Origin: Erginobacter sp964587835
Lineage (GTDB): Bacteria > Auribacterota > Erginobacteria > Erginobacterales > Erginobacteraceae
DNA length: 64,000 bases
Reading direction: 5' to 3'
NCBI GenBank assembly: GCA_964587835.1
Contig: CAZPMN010000008.1
Location: 48,849 to 112,848 of the forward strand
Shown: positions 15,066-22,224 of the stretch, piece by piece
How positions within the stretch are numbered: position 1 is the stretch's first letter
How the letters are laid out: each line of letters begins with the position of its first letter
Program-made: the position numbers and the translations under genes
Notes under the pieces: generated by a model
What the model was told of the DNA's origin: nothing
Seen by the model: only the letters and a program-made list of their open reading frames with translations
The model's database searches: none

Positions 15066-16426
15066 AAAACATCGCCGCCGTAGTTTCCGCCCTGGCGCTC
15101 CTCGCCGTCGCTCTCCCCGTTCCGGCCTCGGCCCGGGTCCTGAACGTACCGGTCCGGACCCAGCAACAGAACCAGTGGTGCTGGGCGGGCTGCACACAGG
15201 CCATCCTCTCTTACTACGGCCGCACCGTCGCCCAGACCACGATCGCCCAGTACGGTACCCAGGGCCGCAATATCCCGAATTATGGTTGGGGCTCCGGCTA
15301 CATCCAGGGTACGTACTGCCGGGGCAACGATATGATCCTCAATTACTTCAGAGCCATCAAGAGTAACGGCCGCACCTACCCCCTGACCCAGACTACCGTG
15401 ACCTCGGAGACCAACGCCGGTCGTCCTTTCATCATCACCTGGCAGTGGGACAGCGGGGGCGGCCACTTCATCGTCGGCCGGGGTATCTCGGGTAGCAACC
15501 TTTATTATATGGACCCCTGGCCCAATGAAGGCCACCAGGTCGCCAACTATTGGTGGGTCCGGAGAAACGTTTCCAACGGCCACACCTGGATTCAATCCCT
15601 CCAGCTCACCACCAACCCGCCCACTCCGCCCGCGGCCACCCGCGCCCCCCTCCAGCTCTACGCCGGGGATTTTACCGGCAACGGCAAGTCTAACATTGCG
15701 ATCTACCGTCCCGCCAACGGCCTCTGGGCGGTCCGGAACGTGACCCGGGTCTACTACGGCCAAGCCGGTGATATAGCGGTCCCCGCGGATTACAACAATG
15801 ACGGCAGGGCCGATATCGCCATCTTCCGCCCCTCTTTCGCGGTCTGGAAGTTCCGTGATTATTACGGTCCTGGAAACCACGCTTACTCTTACTTCGGTAA
15901 AACCGGGGATATCCCGGTTCCCGGCGATTACAATAACAGCGGCCGGATCAACTGGGCGGTCTACCGTCCCTCGACCGGGCTCTGGGCCTCCAGCTGCGGA
16001 CTTCGGGTTTACCACGGCCGGGCGGGCGACGTCCCGGTCCCGGGGCCTTACGTATCCCGGTCCGGCCGCCGGGGCAAGACCGAGATCGCCATCTTCCGCC
16101 CCTCTTCGGGCCTCTGGGCGATTCGGAACGTGACCCGTTTCTACTTCGGCCGCTCCGGGGACATCCCGGTCCCGGGGGCTTATTCCACCTCCTCGACCGC
16201 ACCCTGGACGGCGGCGATCTACCGTCCCTCGTCCGGTCTCTGGGCGATCCGGGGGCTGACCCGGGTCTACCACGGCCGCCCCGGGGACATCCCGGTCCCG
16301 GCCGACTACGCCGGGGACTGGGGCGACGAGATCGCCGTCTTCCGCCCCGGTTCCAGCGTCTGGCGGCTCCGCGGTTATCTGCCCATCTATTGGGGCCGTT
16401 CCGGGGACACCCCGGCGTCCCGGTAG
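15062..16426 (+). CDS. Secreted papain-like cysteine protease (C70/AvrRpt2-like) with six YRP/GDIPVP repeats
   Basis: 454 residues from a GTG. An N-terminal signal peptide (residues 1-24) is followed by a papain-fold domain of about 170 residues. The likely nucleophile is Cys40 in QQNQWCWAGC, the pattern of the AvrRpt2/staphopain-like group; His135 lies in GGGHFIVG, and Asp151 in YYMDPWP may be the third residue. From about residue 205 to the end there are six copies of a unit of about 40 residues built on AIYRPxxGLWAVR...YYGxxGDIPVPADY. The second copy still carries an FG-GAP-like DYNNDGRADIAIFRP. Such repeats usually build a beta-propeller for adhesion. Bacterial proteins with these repeats and a C39/C70-like protease are known; the substrate here is unknown. 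Confidence 0.85.
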   Translation: MKNIAAVVSALALLAVALPVPASARVLNVPVRTQQQNQWCWAGCTQAILSYYGRTVAQTTIAQYGTQGRNIPNYGWGSGYIQGTYCRGNDMILNYFRAIKSNGRTYPLTQTTVTSETNAGRPFIITWQWDSGGGHFIVGRGISGSNLYYMDPWPNEGHQVANYWWVRRNVSNGHTWIQSLQLTTNPPTPPAATRAPLQLYAGDFTGNGKSNIAIYRPANGLWAVRNVTRVYYGQAGDIAVPADYNNDGRADIAIFRPSFAVWKFRDYYGPGNHAYSYFGKTGDIPVPGDYNNSGRINWAVYRPSTGLWASSCGLRVYHGRAGDVPVPGPYVSRSGRRGKTEIAIFRPSSGLWAIRNVTRFYFGRSGDIPVPGAYSTSSTAPWTAAIYRPSSGLWAIRGLTRVYHGRPGDIPVPADYAGDWGDEIAVFRPGSSVWRLRGYLPIYWGRSGDTPASR

Positions 16427-16442
16427 CCGCCGCCGGCGGCCG

Positions 16443-17081
16443 TCATTCGGCCGACGGGCAGAGGGGGGCAAGGATGCACTTGCCGCAGAGGGGCTTCCGG
16501 GCGCGGCAGACGGCCCGGCCGTGGGAGATCAGGAGATAGTTGACCCGGCCCCAGTCCTTCTCCGGGATCAGTGCCATCAGGTCCCGCTCGATCCGGTCGG
16601 GGTTCGTCTCCTCGCTCAGTCCCAGCCGCCCGGCCAGCCTCTTCACGTGGGTGTCGACGGCGATCCCGGCTACCACCCCGAAGCCGTCGTTGAGGACGAT
16701 GTTGGCGGTCTTCCTGGCCACCCCGGGGAGGGTGAGCAGTTCCTCCATCGTCTGGGGGACCCTTCCTCCGAACTCCTGCGCAATCTTCCCGGCGGCCGCC
16801 CGGATGTTCTTCGCCTTGTTCCGGTAGAATCCGGAGGAACGGATCTCTCGCTCCAGTTCCTTTGAATCGGCTTCGGCGTAGTCCCGGGCGGTCTGGTATT
16901 TTTTAAAGAGAACGGGGGTGATCCGGTTGATCTGCCTGTCGGTGGCTTGGGCAGAGAGGATGGTTGCCACCAGCAGCTCCAGGGGGTTGCGCCAGTGGAG
17001 AGCGGTTCCCTGGCCGGGGTACTCCCTTTCCAGCTGTCGGATGACCTCCCTCGCCCGCTTCTTTTTGTCTGTCGTTTTCAT
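16443..17081 (-). CDS. nth: Endonuclease III
   Basis: 212 residues. The helix-hairpin-helix motif (LLTLPGVARKTANIVL) contains the catalytic lysine, and VDTHVKRLAGRLGL contains the catalytic aspartate. The C-terminus has the Cys-X6-Cys-X2-Cys-X5-Cys set (CRARKPLCGKCILAPLC) that holds a [4Fe-4S] cluster. The enzyme is a DNA glycosylase/AP lyase that removes oxidised pyrimidines. Its 3' end faces the protease gene with 16 bases between. It is divergent from the next gene with only 35 bases between the two start codons. Confidence 0.95.
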   Translation of the reverse strand: MKTTDKKKRAREVIRQLEREYPGQGTALHWRNPLELLVATILSAQATDRQINRITPVLFKKYQTARDYAEADSKELEREIRSSGFYRNKAKNIRAAAGKIAQEFGGRVPQTMEELLTLPGVARKTANIVLNDGFGVVAGIAVDTHVKRLAGRLGLSEETNPDRIERDLMALIPEKDWGRVNYLLISHGRAVCRARKPLCGKCILAPLCPSAE

Positions 17082-17116
17082 TTTCCATCTGCCAGAATAC
17101 CGGTGCTGGAGGCGAA

Positions 17117-17566
17117 ATGAAACCCGATAAAATATTTCGAAGAAATATTTTACTGGCCACCATCTGCTGTCGGGAGAAGGACCGGTTGGAAGGTCTGCTC
17201 CCGGCGGTGCGCCGCTACCGCTCGGAGCGGATCGACCGGCTGGCCCGGCTGGCCGGCCAAGCCGGCCTGCCTTTCGCCATCCTCTCCGGGCGCTTCGGGC
17301 TGATCGACGCCGAAGAGCCGATCCCCTACTACGACCGATTGATGAATGAGGGCGATGTCGGCCGGATAGCTTCCGCCGCCTTAAAGTACCTGAAGCAGCA
17401 CAAGGTCGCCTCCGTGGTCTTCTGCCTTCCCGATCCGGAGTTCGATCCCCACGTCGGGCCCTATCTCAGAAGTATGCAAAAGGCGACCGCCGCCGCCGGC
17501 TGCCGGCTGCGGACCTTCTTTCTCCCTCCCTACCCGGATCGGGAGGAGATCGGGGCTATCGGATAA
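17117..17566 (+). CDS. DUF6884-like cytoplasmic protein
   Basis: 149 residues with GGAGG before the ATG. The central ILSGRFGLIDAEEPIPYYDR resembles the SGxxGLLxPxxxxxPYDxxL motif of DUF6884/YaaA-like proteins, a family of unclear function related to nucleobase-modification and DNA-damage proteins. A later VVFCLPDPEFDPHVGPYLRS segment may form another strand and helix. The gene is divergent from nth, and its last 11 bases overlap the end of era tail to tail. The family assignment is from pattern only. Confidence 0.65.
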   Translation: MKPDKIFRRNILLATICCREKDRLEGLLPAVRRYRSERIDRLARLAGQAGLPFAILSGRFGLIDAEEPIPYYDRLMNEGDVGRIASAALKYLKQHKVASVVFCLPDPEFDPHVGPYLRSMQKATAAAGCRLRTFFLPPYPDREEIGAIG

Positions 17567-18479
17567 AGCCCAGGTCTCTAAGGGCCCCGGTCTTCTGCCG
17601 CCACTTTTCACGGACCAGGACCTTCAGCTCGAGGAAAACCGGGACCCCGAGCAACCCCTCGATCTTCTTCCGGGCGGCGGTCCCGATCCGCTTGATCATC
17701 GCCCCCCCCCGGCCGAGCACGATCGCTCTCTGGGCCGGACGTTCGACCACGACCAGGGCCCGGATGAAGAGTTTCTTCCGTTCCGGTTGCTCGCGCATCT
17801 CCTCGATCTTGACCGCGGTCGAATAAGGGACCTCCTGGCGGGTGAGCAGGAAGACCTGTTCGCGGATGAACTCCTTGACGATCTCCCGCTCCGGCTGGTC
17901 GGAGAGTTGGTCGGAGGGAAAGAGGGGCGGTCCCACCGGGAGGTGCTTCCAGGTCAGCGCGAGGAGTCGGTCGATATTCTCGTTCTTTAAAGCCGAGACG
18001 GGGACGATCTCCCGGAAGGGGTGGCAGTCACGGATTTGTTCGATCAGGGGGAGGAGACGCCCCCGGGGGACGAGATCCACCTTGTTGATGACCAGGAAGG
18101 TGGGGATGCGGCGGGGCAGCGAGGAGAAGAAGCCGGCCGCCCGCTCGGGATCCGCCCGGCAATCGATCAGCCAGTAATTGAGGTCGGCCTCAGAGAGGGC
18201 GGATCGGGCGTCGGCCACCATCCTTGTGGAGAGCGGGTCCCGGGCCTGGTGGATCCCCGGAGTGTCGACGAAGATGATCTGTCCGTCCGGCCGGGTCAGG
18301 ATCCCCCGGACCACCTGCCAGGTGGTCTGGGGGCGGGGGGAGACGATCGCCAGTTTCTCCCCGATCAGCCGGTTGAGGAGCGTCGACTTGCCGACGTTGG
18401 GTTCTCCCGCTACCCCGACAAAGCCGCACTTGCTCCCGGCGCCGTCGACCGGGGGAGCCGGATGGAGGGGGACGTTCAT
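17556..18479 (-). CDS. era: GTPase Era
   Basis: 307 residues. GTPase motifs are in order: G1 GEPNVGKSTLLNRLIG, the T/R-rich switch RPQTTWQ, G3 DTPG in FVDTPGIHQARDP, G4 NKVD in FLVINKVDL, and G5 VSALK. The C-terminal KH domain includes KKLFIRALVVVERPAQRAIV and GRGGAMIKRIGTAARKKIE. Era binds the 3' end of 16S rRNA in 30S maturation. It lies 11 bases after the preceding gene on the same strand, so the two are probably cotranscribed. Confidence 0.96.
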   Translation of the reverse strand: MNVPLHPAPPVDGAGSKCGFVGVAGEPNVGKSTLLNRLIGEKLAIVSPRPQTTWQVVRGILTRPDGQIIFVDTPGIHQARDPLSTRMVADARSALSEADLNYWLIDCRADPERAAGFFSSLPRRIPTFLVINKVDLVPRGRLLPLIEQIRDCHPFREIVPVSALKNENIDRLLALTWKHLPVGPPLFPSDQLSDQPEREIVKEFIREQVFLLTRQEVPYSTAVKIEEMREQPERKKLFIRALVVVERPAQRAIVLGRGGAMIKRIGTAARKKIEGLLGVPVFLELKVLVREKWRQKTGALRDLGFIR

Positions 18480-18490
18480 TGGGGGCCGGC

Positions 18491-19060
18491 CTAACTTTTC
18501 GGCCCGTCGCCGATGGCCGTGCTGAGATAGATGCCCAGGGCGATCAACAGCTCGTTGACCAGGAGGTTTCCCAGTCGGCGCGGGTTACGCCATTTAAGTT
18601 CTTCCTGGAGGAGCAGTTCGCCGATCGTCAAAACCCGTTTCTTCTGGAGGATCTTCAGCAGCGCCGGGGAAATGCTGAGATTCTTCACCTGGGCCTTGCG
18701 GATCCGGGCGCGGCTTAAGGCTTTCTCGACACCGTGATCGAGAAAGTTAAGCGCGATCAGATAGCGGTATTTCTTTCCGTTCCAGAATCGCCGCAGTTCG
18801 GCGTAAAGTTCCTTCCGAATCTGGTTGTCGAGGCATTTCCGGGAGATCACCTTCTCCCGCTCGGCCTCGATCAGTCCGTCGAGATCGGCGATCTGGTGGG
18901 CCCGCAGCCACTTCCGGGCCCGGGAGCTGATGACGAGGACGCTGACCGGCAGCCGGCCGAGGTTGGCGGGTCGGGGAGGGTTGGAGAAGGCGCCCCTTTC
19001 CGGGGGGGTGTTGAAGAAGAACTCCTGCTGGCGGCTTGTGCTGGGCTGGCGGGCGTCCAT
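18491..19060 (-). CDS. Protein with two RpoA C-terminal-domain-like modules
   Basis: 189 residues. After a low-complexity N-terminus of about 35 residues, two modules each resemble the C-terminal domain of RNA polymerase alpha. Module 1 (about 36-95) reads LPVSVLVISSRARKWLRAHQ then IADLDGLIEAE, comparable with LSVRSANCIKAADIQTIGDL of the RpoA in this window. Module 2 (about 130-185) has LSISPALLKILQKKRVLTIG then ELLLQEEL. Both would be HhH-type four-helix folds. A linker contains an Arg/Lys-rich stretch. It is not RpoA itself. The gene is directly upstream of era in the same direction. DNA binding or RNA polymerase interaction is an inference from the fold. Confidence 0.7.
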   Translation of the reverse strand: MDARQPSTSRQQEFFFNTPPERGAFSNPPRPANLGRLPVSVLVISSRARKWLRAHQIADLDGLIEAEREKVISRKCLDNQIRKELYAELRRFWNGKKYRYLIALNFLDHGVEKALSRARIRKAQVKNLSISPALLKILQKKRVLTIGELLLQEELKWRNPRRLGNLLVNELLIALGIYLSTAIGDGPKS

Positions 19061-19194
19061 TTAAGTGAGTGGCGCCGGGAGCGCCTTCAGGGAGCGACGG
19101 ATTCCTGATTACTCTGAGCAACGGCTGGAGTGTAGCAACACCCGCCCAACCGGGACAAGGATTATTTTCCCCCCTCCCGGCTCGTCGTCGGCCA

Positions 19195-19223
19195 TTGACA
19201 GCCGGCCGGCCGCTCGGTAAGCT
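19195..19223 (+). promoter_or_regulatory. Probable promoter of the antiporter gene
   Basis: A consensus -35 TTGACA (19195-19200) is followed after 17 bases by TAAGCT (19218-19223), which keeps three of six -10 bases. It lies in the 223-base region between the divergent RpoA-CTD-like and antiporter genes. The rest of that region shows no gene and no clear repeat. Confidence 0.5.
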
Positions 19224-19283
19224 CCCCTCTTTCAAGTGTTACCGGCCGCTTTTTAGCCCGGTTGACCCGAAGCGCCGAGCATT

Positions 19284-20297
19284 ATGATCTGGATGCATTT
19301 CATTTTCAGCGCCGCCCTGGTGATCGGCGGCGGATTTTATCTCGCCCGCCACGGACAGGAGCTGGGGGAGCGCTACGGGTTAACCGATATCTGGATCGGG
19401 TTCATCTTCCTGGCGGCGGTCACCTCGATTCCGGAACTGTCCACCGCCCTGGGGGCGGTCGCGGTCGTTTCCTCGCCTGTCCTGGCCCTGAGCGATGTTT
19501 TGGGGAGCAACGCCTTCAACATCTTCACCCTCGGGGTCCTCGGCGTCCTCTGGTGTCGCCGGCCCCTGACCTCTTCCCTCCGGCTGGATTCCTTCCGGCT
19601 CCTGATCGGGATGATTGTCCTGATGACCGGGCTGGTCCTGATTCCGGCCTGGCTGGACGGTCAGGGGGAGCTGCCCGCTCCCGGGCGGATCAGCATCGCC
19701 TCCTGGGCCATTTTGGTCATCTATCTCCTGGGTTCCTGGCAGCTCTTCCGGAACGAACATCCCGACGGGCGCCTCTCGCCCCTCCTCCACCCTCCCGAAG
19801 AAAGATCCCCGGGGAGACGGTATTTCTACTTTCGGCTTCTACTGGCCGTTGCCCTGGTGGTGGCGGGCGGTTTCTGGTTGGCCTGGGTCGGCCGCCGGAT
19901 CGCCGGCCTGACCGGCTGGGGCGATGGTTTTGTCGGGGCTCTCTTTTTGGCCCTGGTCACCTCCCTGCCCGAGGTGACGGTCTGTCTGGGGGCGGTGAAG
20001 ATCGGTGCTCCCGGATTGGCTCTCGGCAACATTATGGGGAGCAACGTCTTCAACCTGGGGATTATCTTCTGGGCCGATCTCGCCTATCGTCCCGGGTCGA
20101 TTACGGCTGTTTCATCCGCGCCGGTCCTGGTCGCCGCCGGTCTGGGGATCGTCCTGGTTGTCCTGGTCGGAATCTCCCTGAAGCTGAAAACCCTCCCGTC
20201 CGGACGGGAGCTGTTGATGCTCAATATTATCATTGTCCTGGTGTACCTGGTCGGGATGCGCTGGATCTACCGGCTCTCGGCCGGGGGGAACGGATGA
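19284..20297 (+). CDS. Ca2+/cation antiporter (CaCA family)
   Basis: 337 residues with about ten hydrophobic segments in two homologous halves. Each half carries an alpha-repeat: VTSIPELSTALGAV with GSNAFNIFTLG in the first, and VTSLPEVTVCLGAVKIGAPG with GNIMGSNVFNLGII in the second. The acidic residues in PE(L/V) and the GSN motif coordinate the ions in this family. The protein would exchange Na+ or H+ for Ca2+ across the inner membrane. A short hydrophilic loop (about residues 165-185) separates the halves. It appears to be monocistronic. Confidence 0.9.
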   Translation: MIWMHFIFSAALVIGGGFYLARHGQELGERYGLTDIWIGFIFLAAVTSIPELSTALGAVAVVSSPVLALSDVLGSNAFNIFTLGVLGVLWCRRPLTSSLRLDSFRLLIGMIVLMTGLVLIPAWLDGQGELPAPGRISIASWAILVIYLLGSWQLFRNEHPDGRLSPLLHPPEERSPGRRYFYFRLLLAVALVVAGGFWLAWVGRRIAGLTGWGDGFVGALFLALVTSLPEVTVCLGAVKIGAPGLALGNIMGSNVFNLGIIFWADLAYRPGSITAVSSAPVLVAAGLGIVLVVLVGISLKLKTLPSGRELLMLNIIIVLVYLVGMRWIYRLSAGGNG

Positions 20298-20381
20298 AAG
20301 AGGCTGTTAACGGGTTGACAGGCCTGCTATGATGACAGGATCAAATCAACCGAACCACCCGCTGATCGGCGAGGAGAGGAT

Positions 20382-20573
20382 ATGAACTGCTATTACTGCT
20401 TTGCTTGCAAAAAGTTTTTTCGCAGTGAGAGCAATCTCTGCCTGAGCTGCGGCCGGGGATCAGCCCTGGCCCGGCGGGAGCTGGCGAGGTCCACCCCGGC
20501 GGTTGACATCTACCGGGTATACGTGGACGACAAACTGGTGGGCAACCAGAGGGTTAAGAAGCGCGCCGGGTAG
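20382..20573 (+). CDS. Small zinc-ribbon protein
   Basis: 63 residues. The first 35 contain MNCYYCFACKKFF and LCLSCGRG, giving Cys-X2-Cys-X2-Cys and Cys-X2-Cys sets able to bind zinc. The rest is a short basic tail with a DIYRVYVDDKLVGNQRV segment. GGAGAGG stands just before the ATG. No function is recognised; small zinc ribbons of this type often bind nucleic acid or proteins. The next genes are on the opposite strand. Confidence 0.7.
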   Translation: MNCYYCFACKKFFRSESNLCLSCGRGSALARRELARSTPAVDIYRVYVDDKLVGNQRVKKRAG

Positions 20574-20598
20574 ACCGGTCACGCGCGGGCCAGGGAGA

Positions 20599-20907
20599 TC
20601 AGGTCTCGGTGACCCGGATGGTTCCGTTGACCATCCGGGATCCCCGCTGCATAATCCGGTCCATCTTTTCCCAGAAAGCCTTTTCCAGGTCGAAGTCGAG
20701 GGCGATCGCGTTGCCGATCAGAAGGATCAGGAGGTCGGCGTGCTCCTCGATCAGGTCCCGGCGGGGTTTGCCCTTGGTCAGGCACTGGCTGATCTCGCCC
20801 ACCTCTTCCATAATCAGGTTCATCCGGTGGAGCATCTCCTCACCGCCGCGGGCTTTGAGGTCGTGCTTGAGGTGAAACTTCCGGACTGCCGCGATCAGCT
20901 CTTTCAT
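20599..20907 (-). CDS. MazG-like nucleotide pyrophosphohydrolase
   Basis: 102 residues. The all-helical MazG/dUTPase-C fold is indicated by MEEVGEISQCLTKGK and, about 20 residues later, IEEHADLLILLIGNAIALD. These give the ExxE and ExxD residues that bind Mg2+ and the triphosphate. Members hydrolyse noncanonical or alarmone nucleotides; the substrate here is unknown. The start overlaps the stop of the upstream 74-residue gene by four bases, so they form a coupled pair. Confidence 0.8.
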   Translation of the reverse strand: MKELIAAVRKFHLKHDLKARGGEEMLHRMNLIMEEVGEISQCLTKGKPRRDLIEEHADLLILLIGNAIALDFDLEKAFWEKMDRIMQRGSRMVNGTIRVTET

Positions 20908-21128
20908 CCCTTGAAGACGTAGTCCACGATCTTGTCGATATGGGGATAGTATTCAGGAAGTTTCTCTCCCTCGTATTCCCATTCCACGTTCTGCCGGATC
21001 ATCTTCTTAACCTCGGCTGCCGGGTAATCCAGGTCCCTCAGCAGGGCGGCCCGGTCCTTGATCGCGTACATATGCATCTTCTCGAAATCGCTGGCGTACT
21101 CGTGTTTTTCTCCCGGATGTTTAACCAC
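20904..21128 (-). CDS. Small conserved-type protein coupled to the MazG-like gene
   Basis: 74 residues from a GTG with AAGGAGG seven bases upstream, a strong ribosome binding site. The protein is rich in charged and aromatic residues (YASDFEKMHMYAIKDRAALL, then VEWEYEGEKLPEYYPHIDKI) and has no cysteine, signal peptide or membrane segment. It is not recognised. Its stop overlaps the MazG-like start (ATGA), which suggests that the two proteins work together or that it controls the enzyme; this is inference. Confidence 0.7.
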   Translation of the reverse strand: MVKHPGEKHEYASDFEKMHMYAIKDRAALLRDLDYPAAEVKKMIRQNVEWEYEGEKLPEYYPHIDKIVDYVFKG

Positions 21129-21288
21129 GTAACTTCCTCCTTTGTTCTTCTTTTCCCCCCGTTCCGAACCCGGGCCGGGGGAAAAAGAAAAATCGATTAT
21201 GACCTTTCCCTGGGAAGGGTTATTATAGTGCGGTATCAGTCAGTGGGGCAAGATGATTTCCCGGTTCTCTCCCGGGGCTCCCGGAAAT

Positions 21289-21317
21289 TTGACAAGCGAC
21301 TATATATGTAATATATA
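21289..21317 (+). promoter_or_regulatory. Strong AT-rich promoter with hairpin leader
   Basis: Consensus TTGACA (21289-21294) is followed after exactly 17 bases by TATATA (21312-21317), inside a TA-alternating tract that is unusual in this GC-rich DNA. The leader that follows contains two perfect hairpins: GACCCGAC-GAA-GTCGGGTC (21340-21358) and CGGCGCC-TCC-GGCGCCG (21369-21385), then the ATG at 21395. Confidence 0.65.
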
Positions 21318-21339
21318 TATTCTGAGGAAATAATCAATC

Positions 21340-21385
21340 GACCCGACGAAGTCGGGTCTAATATTTAACGGCGCCTCCGGCGCCG
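21340..21385 (+). promoter_or_regulatory. Two leader hairpins before a small gene
   Basis: Two GC-rich perfect hairpins with three-base loops are spaced by a short AT stretch. The second ends nine bases before the ATG, where a ribosome binding site would be expected, and no Shine-Dalgarno sequence is seen. They could act as attenuator, mRNA stabiliser or translational block. The first is followed by TAATATTT, too weak for a confident intrinsic terminator. Confidence 0.5.
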
Positions 21386-21394
21386 ATAAATAAA

Positions 21395-21649
21395 ATGGTT
21401 GCCAGAAACTCAAAATCTCTTCTCCTCGGATTGGGGTTTGACAATAAAGACGGTCACCGCCGGGTCACCCGGGGAGAGAATTTCCGTCTCTACGGGGGAT
21501 CCCGGGACACCCATTCCCTGATGCAGGAGAAAGCGATCAAGTTCAACGAACAGCTCAGGCAGAAGGGCAAAACGTTGGACGAGATTTCCCGTCCGGAATT
21601 CAGGGAGATCGCAGAGAAGATCGGTCTCCACCCGCCCACCGAGAACTGA
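21395..21649 (+). CDS. Small unknown protein
   Basis: 84 residues, not recognised by function. It has a glycine-rich opening (LLLGLGFDNKDGHRRVTRGE) and a C-terminal helical half (MQEKAIKFNEQLRQKGKTLD) with many charged residues, and neither membrane segment nor cysteines. It follows a strong promoter and two leader hairpins, so it is probably well transcribed, while its translation start lacks a normal ribosome binding site. Codon use fits the rest of the window. Confidence 0.65.
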   Translation: MVARNSKSLLLGLGFDNKDGHRRVTRGENFRLYGGSRDTHSLMQEKAIKFNEQLRQKGKTLDEISRPEFREIAEKIGLHPPTEN

Positions 21650-21692
21650 GCGCGGCTTGTCATACCTTCCCGCCGCTGTCCCGGCCGATCCG

Positions 21693-22211
21693 ATGAAACT
21701 TCATCACCACACCGCGCTCTCCCTGGCGGGGTCGGGGGTAGTCTATCTTTTCTCCAATTCCCTGGGGGCCGCCCTGGCCTTCCTGCTCTCCGGTATCTTC
21801 ATCGACCTCGACCATTTTCTGGAATATTTCTATTATTTCGGCTTTAAGGGTTTTTCGGTGAGACGCTTCTTTCGGGCCGCCGAAGAGCACGTCTACCGGA
21901 AATTCTTTCTCTTCCTCCATTCCTACGAACTGGCTCTGGTCTTCTGGATCCTCAGCCTGGTGGTGATCCGGAGTCCCTGGACCTGGGGGTTCAGCCTCGG
22001 TTTCACCCTTCATATCGTCGCCGACCATTTCTACAACCCCTGCCGACCCGCCACCTACTTCTTTTCCTTCCGGCTCTGGCACCGTTTCGAGGGGGAACGA
22101 CTCTTTCCGAGGGAGATCCAGGAGCGCTACCGGGCCCGCCCCCGTTTCTGGAAGAGAAGGATTCCGGCTGCCGGCCGGGAAACCGGCCCCCCGGACCATT
22201 CGGGCGGCTGA
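21693..22211 (+). CDS. Membrane protein related to YdjM/DUF457 metal-dependent hydrolases
   Basis: 172 residues from the ATG at 21693 (an in-frame TTG lies at 21657). It has an N-terminal HHHTALSL motif, a hydrophobic stretch ending in SGIFIDLDHFLEYF, a later FLHSYELALVFW, and HIVADHFYNP. The pattern of His and Asp residues within membrane helices resembles the inner-membrane metal-dependent hydrolase family (YdjM, LexA-regulated in E. coli). Family membership is by motif only. It ends 13 bases before the stop of the convergent gene. Confidence 0.65.
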   Translation: MKLHHHTALSLAGSGVVYLFSNSLGAALAFLLSGIFIDLDHFLEYFYYFGFKGFSVRRFFRAAEEHVYRKFFLFLHSYELALVFWILSLVVIRSPWTWGFSLGFTLHIVADHFYNPCRPATYFFSFRLWHRFEGERLFPREIQERYRARPRFWKRRIPAAGRETGPPDHSGG

Positions 22212-22224
22212 AGTTGGGATCGGG

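Noticed and set aside
15700..16420. Recent DNA duplication inside the protease gene
   Set aside because: The six units are alike in protein but differ at many bases, so they are old repeats of a propeller-type domain.
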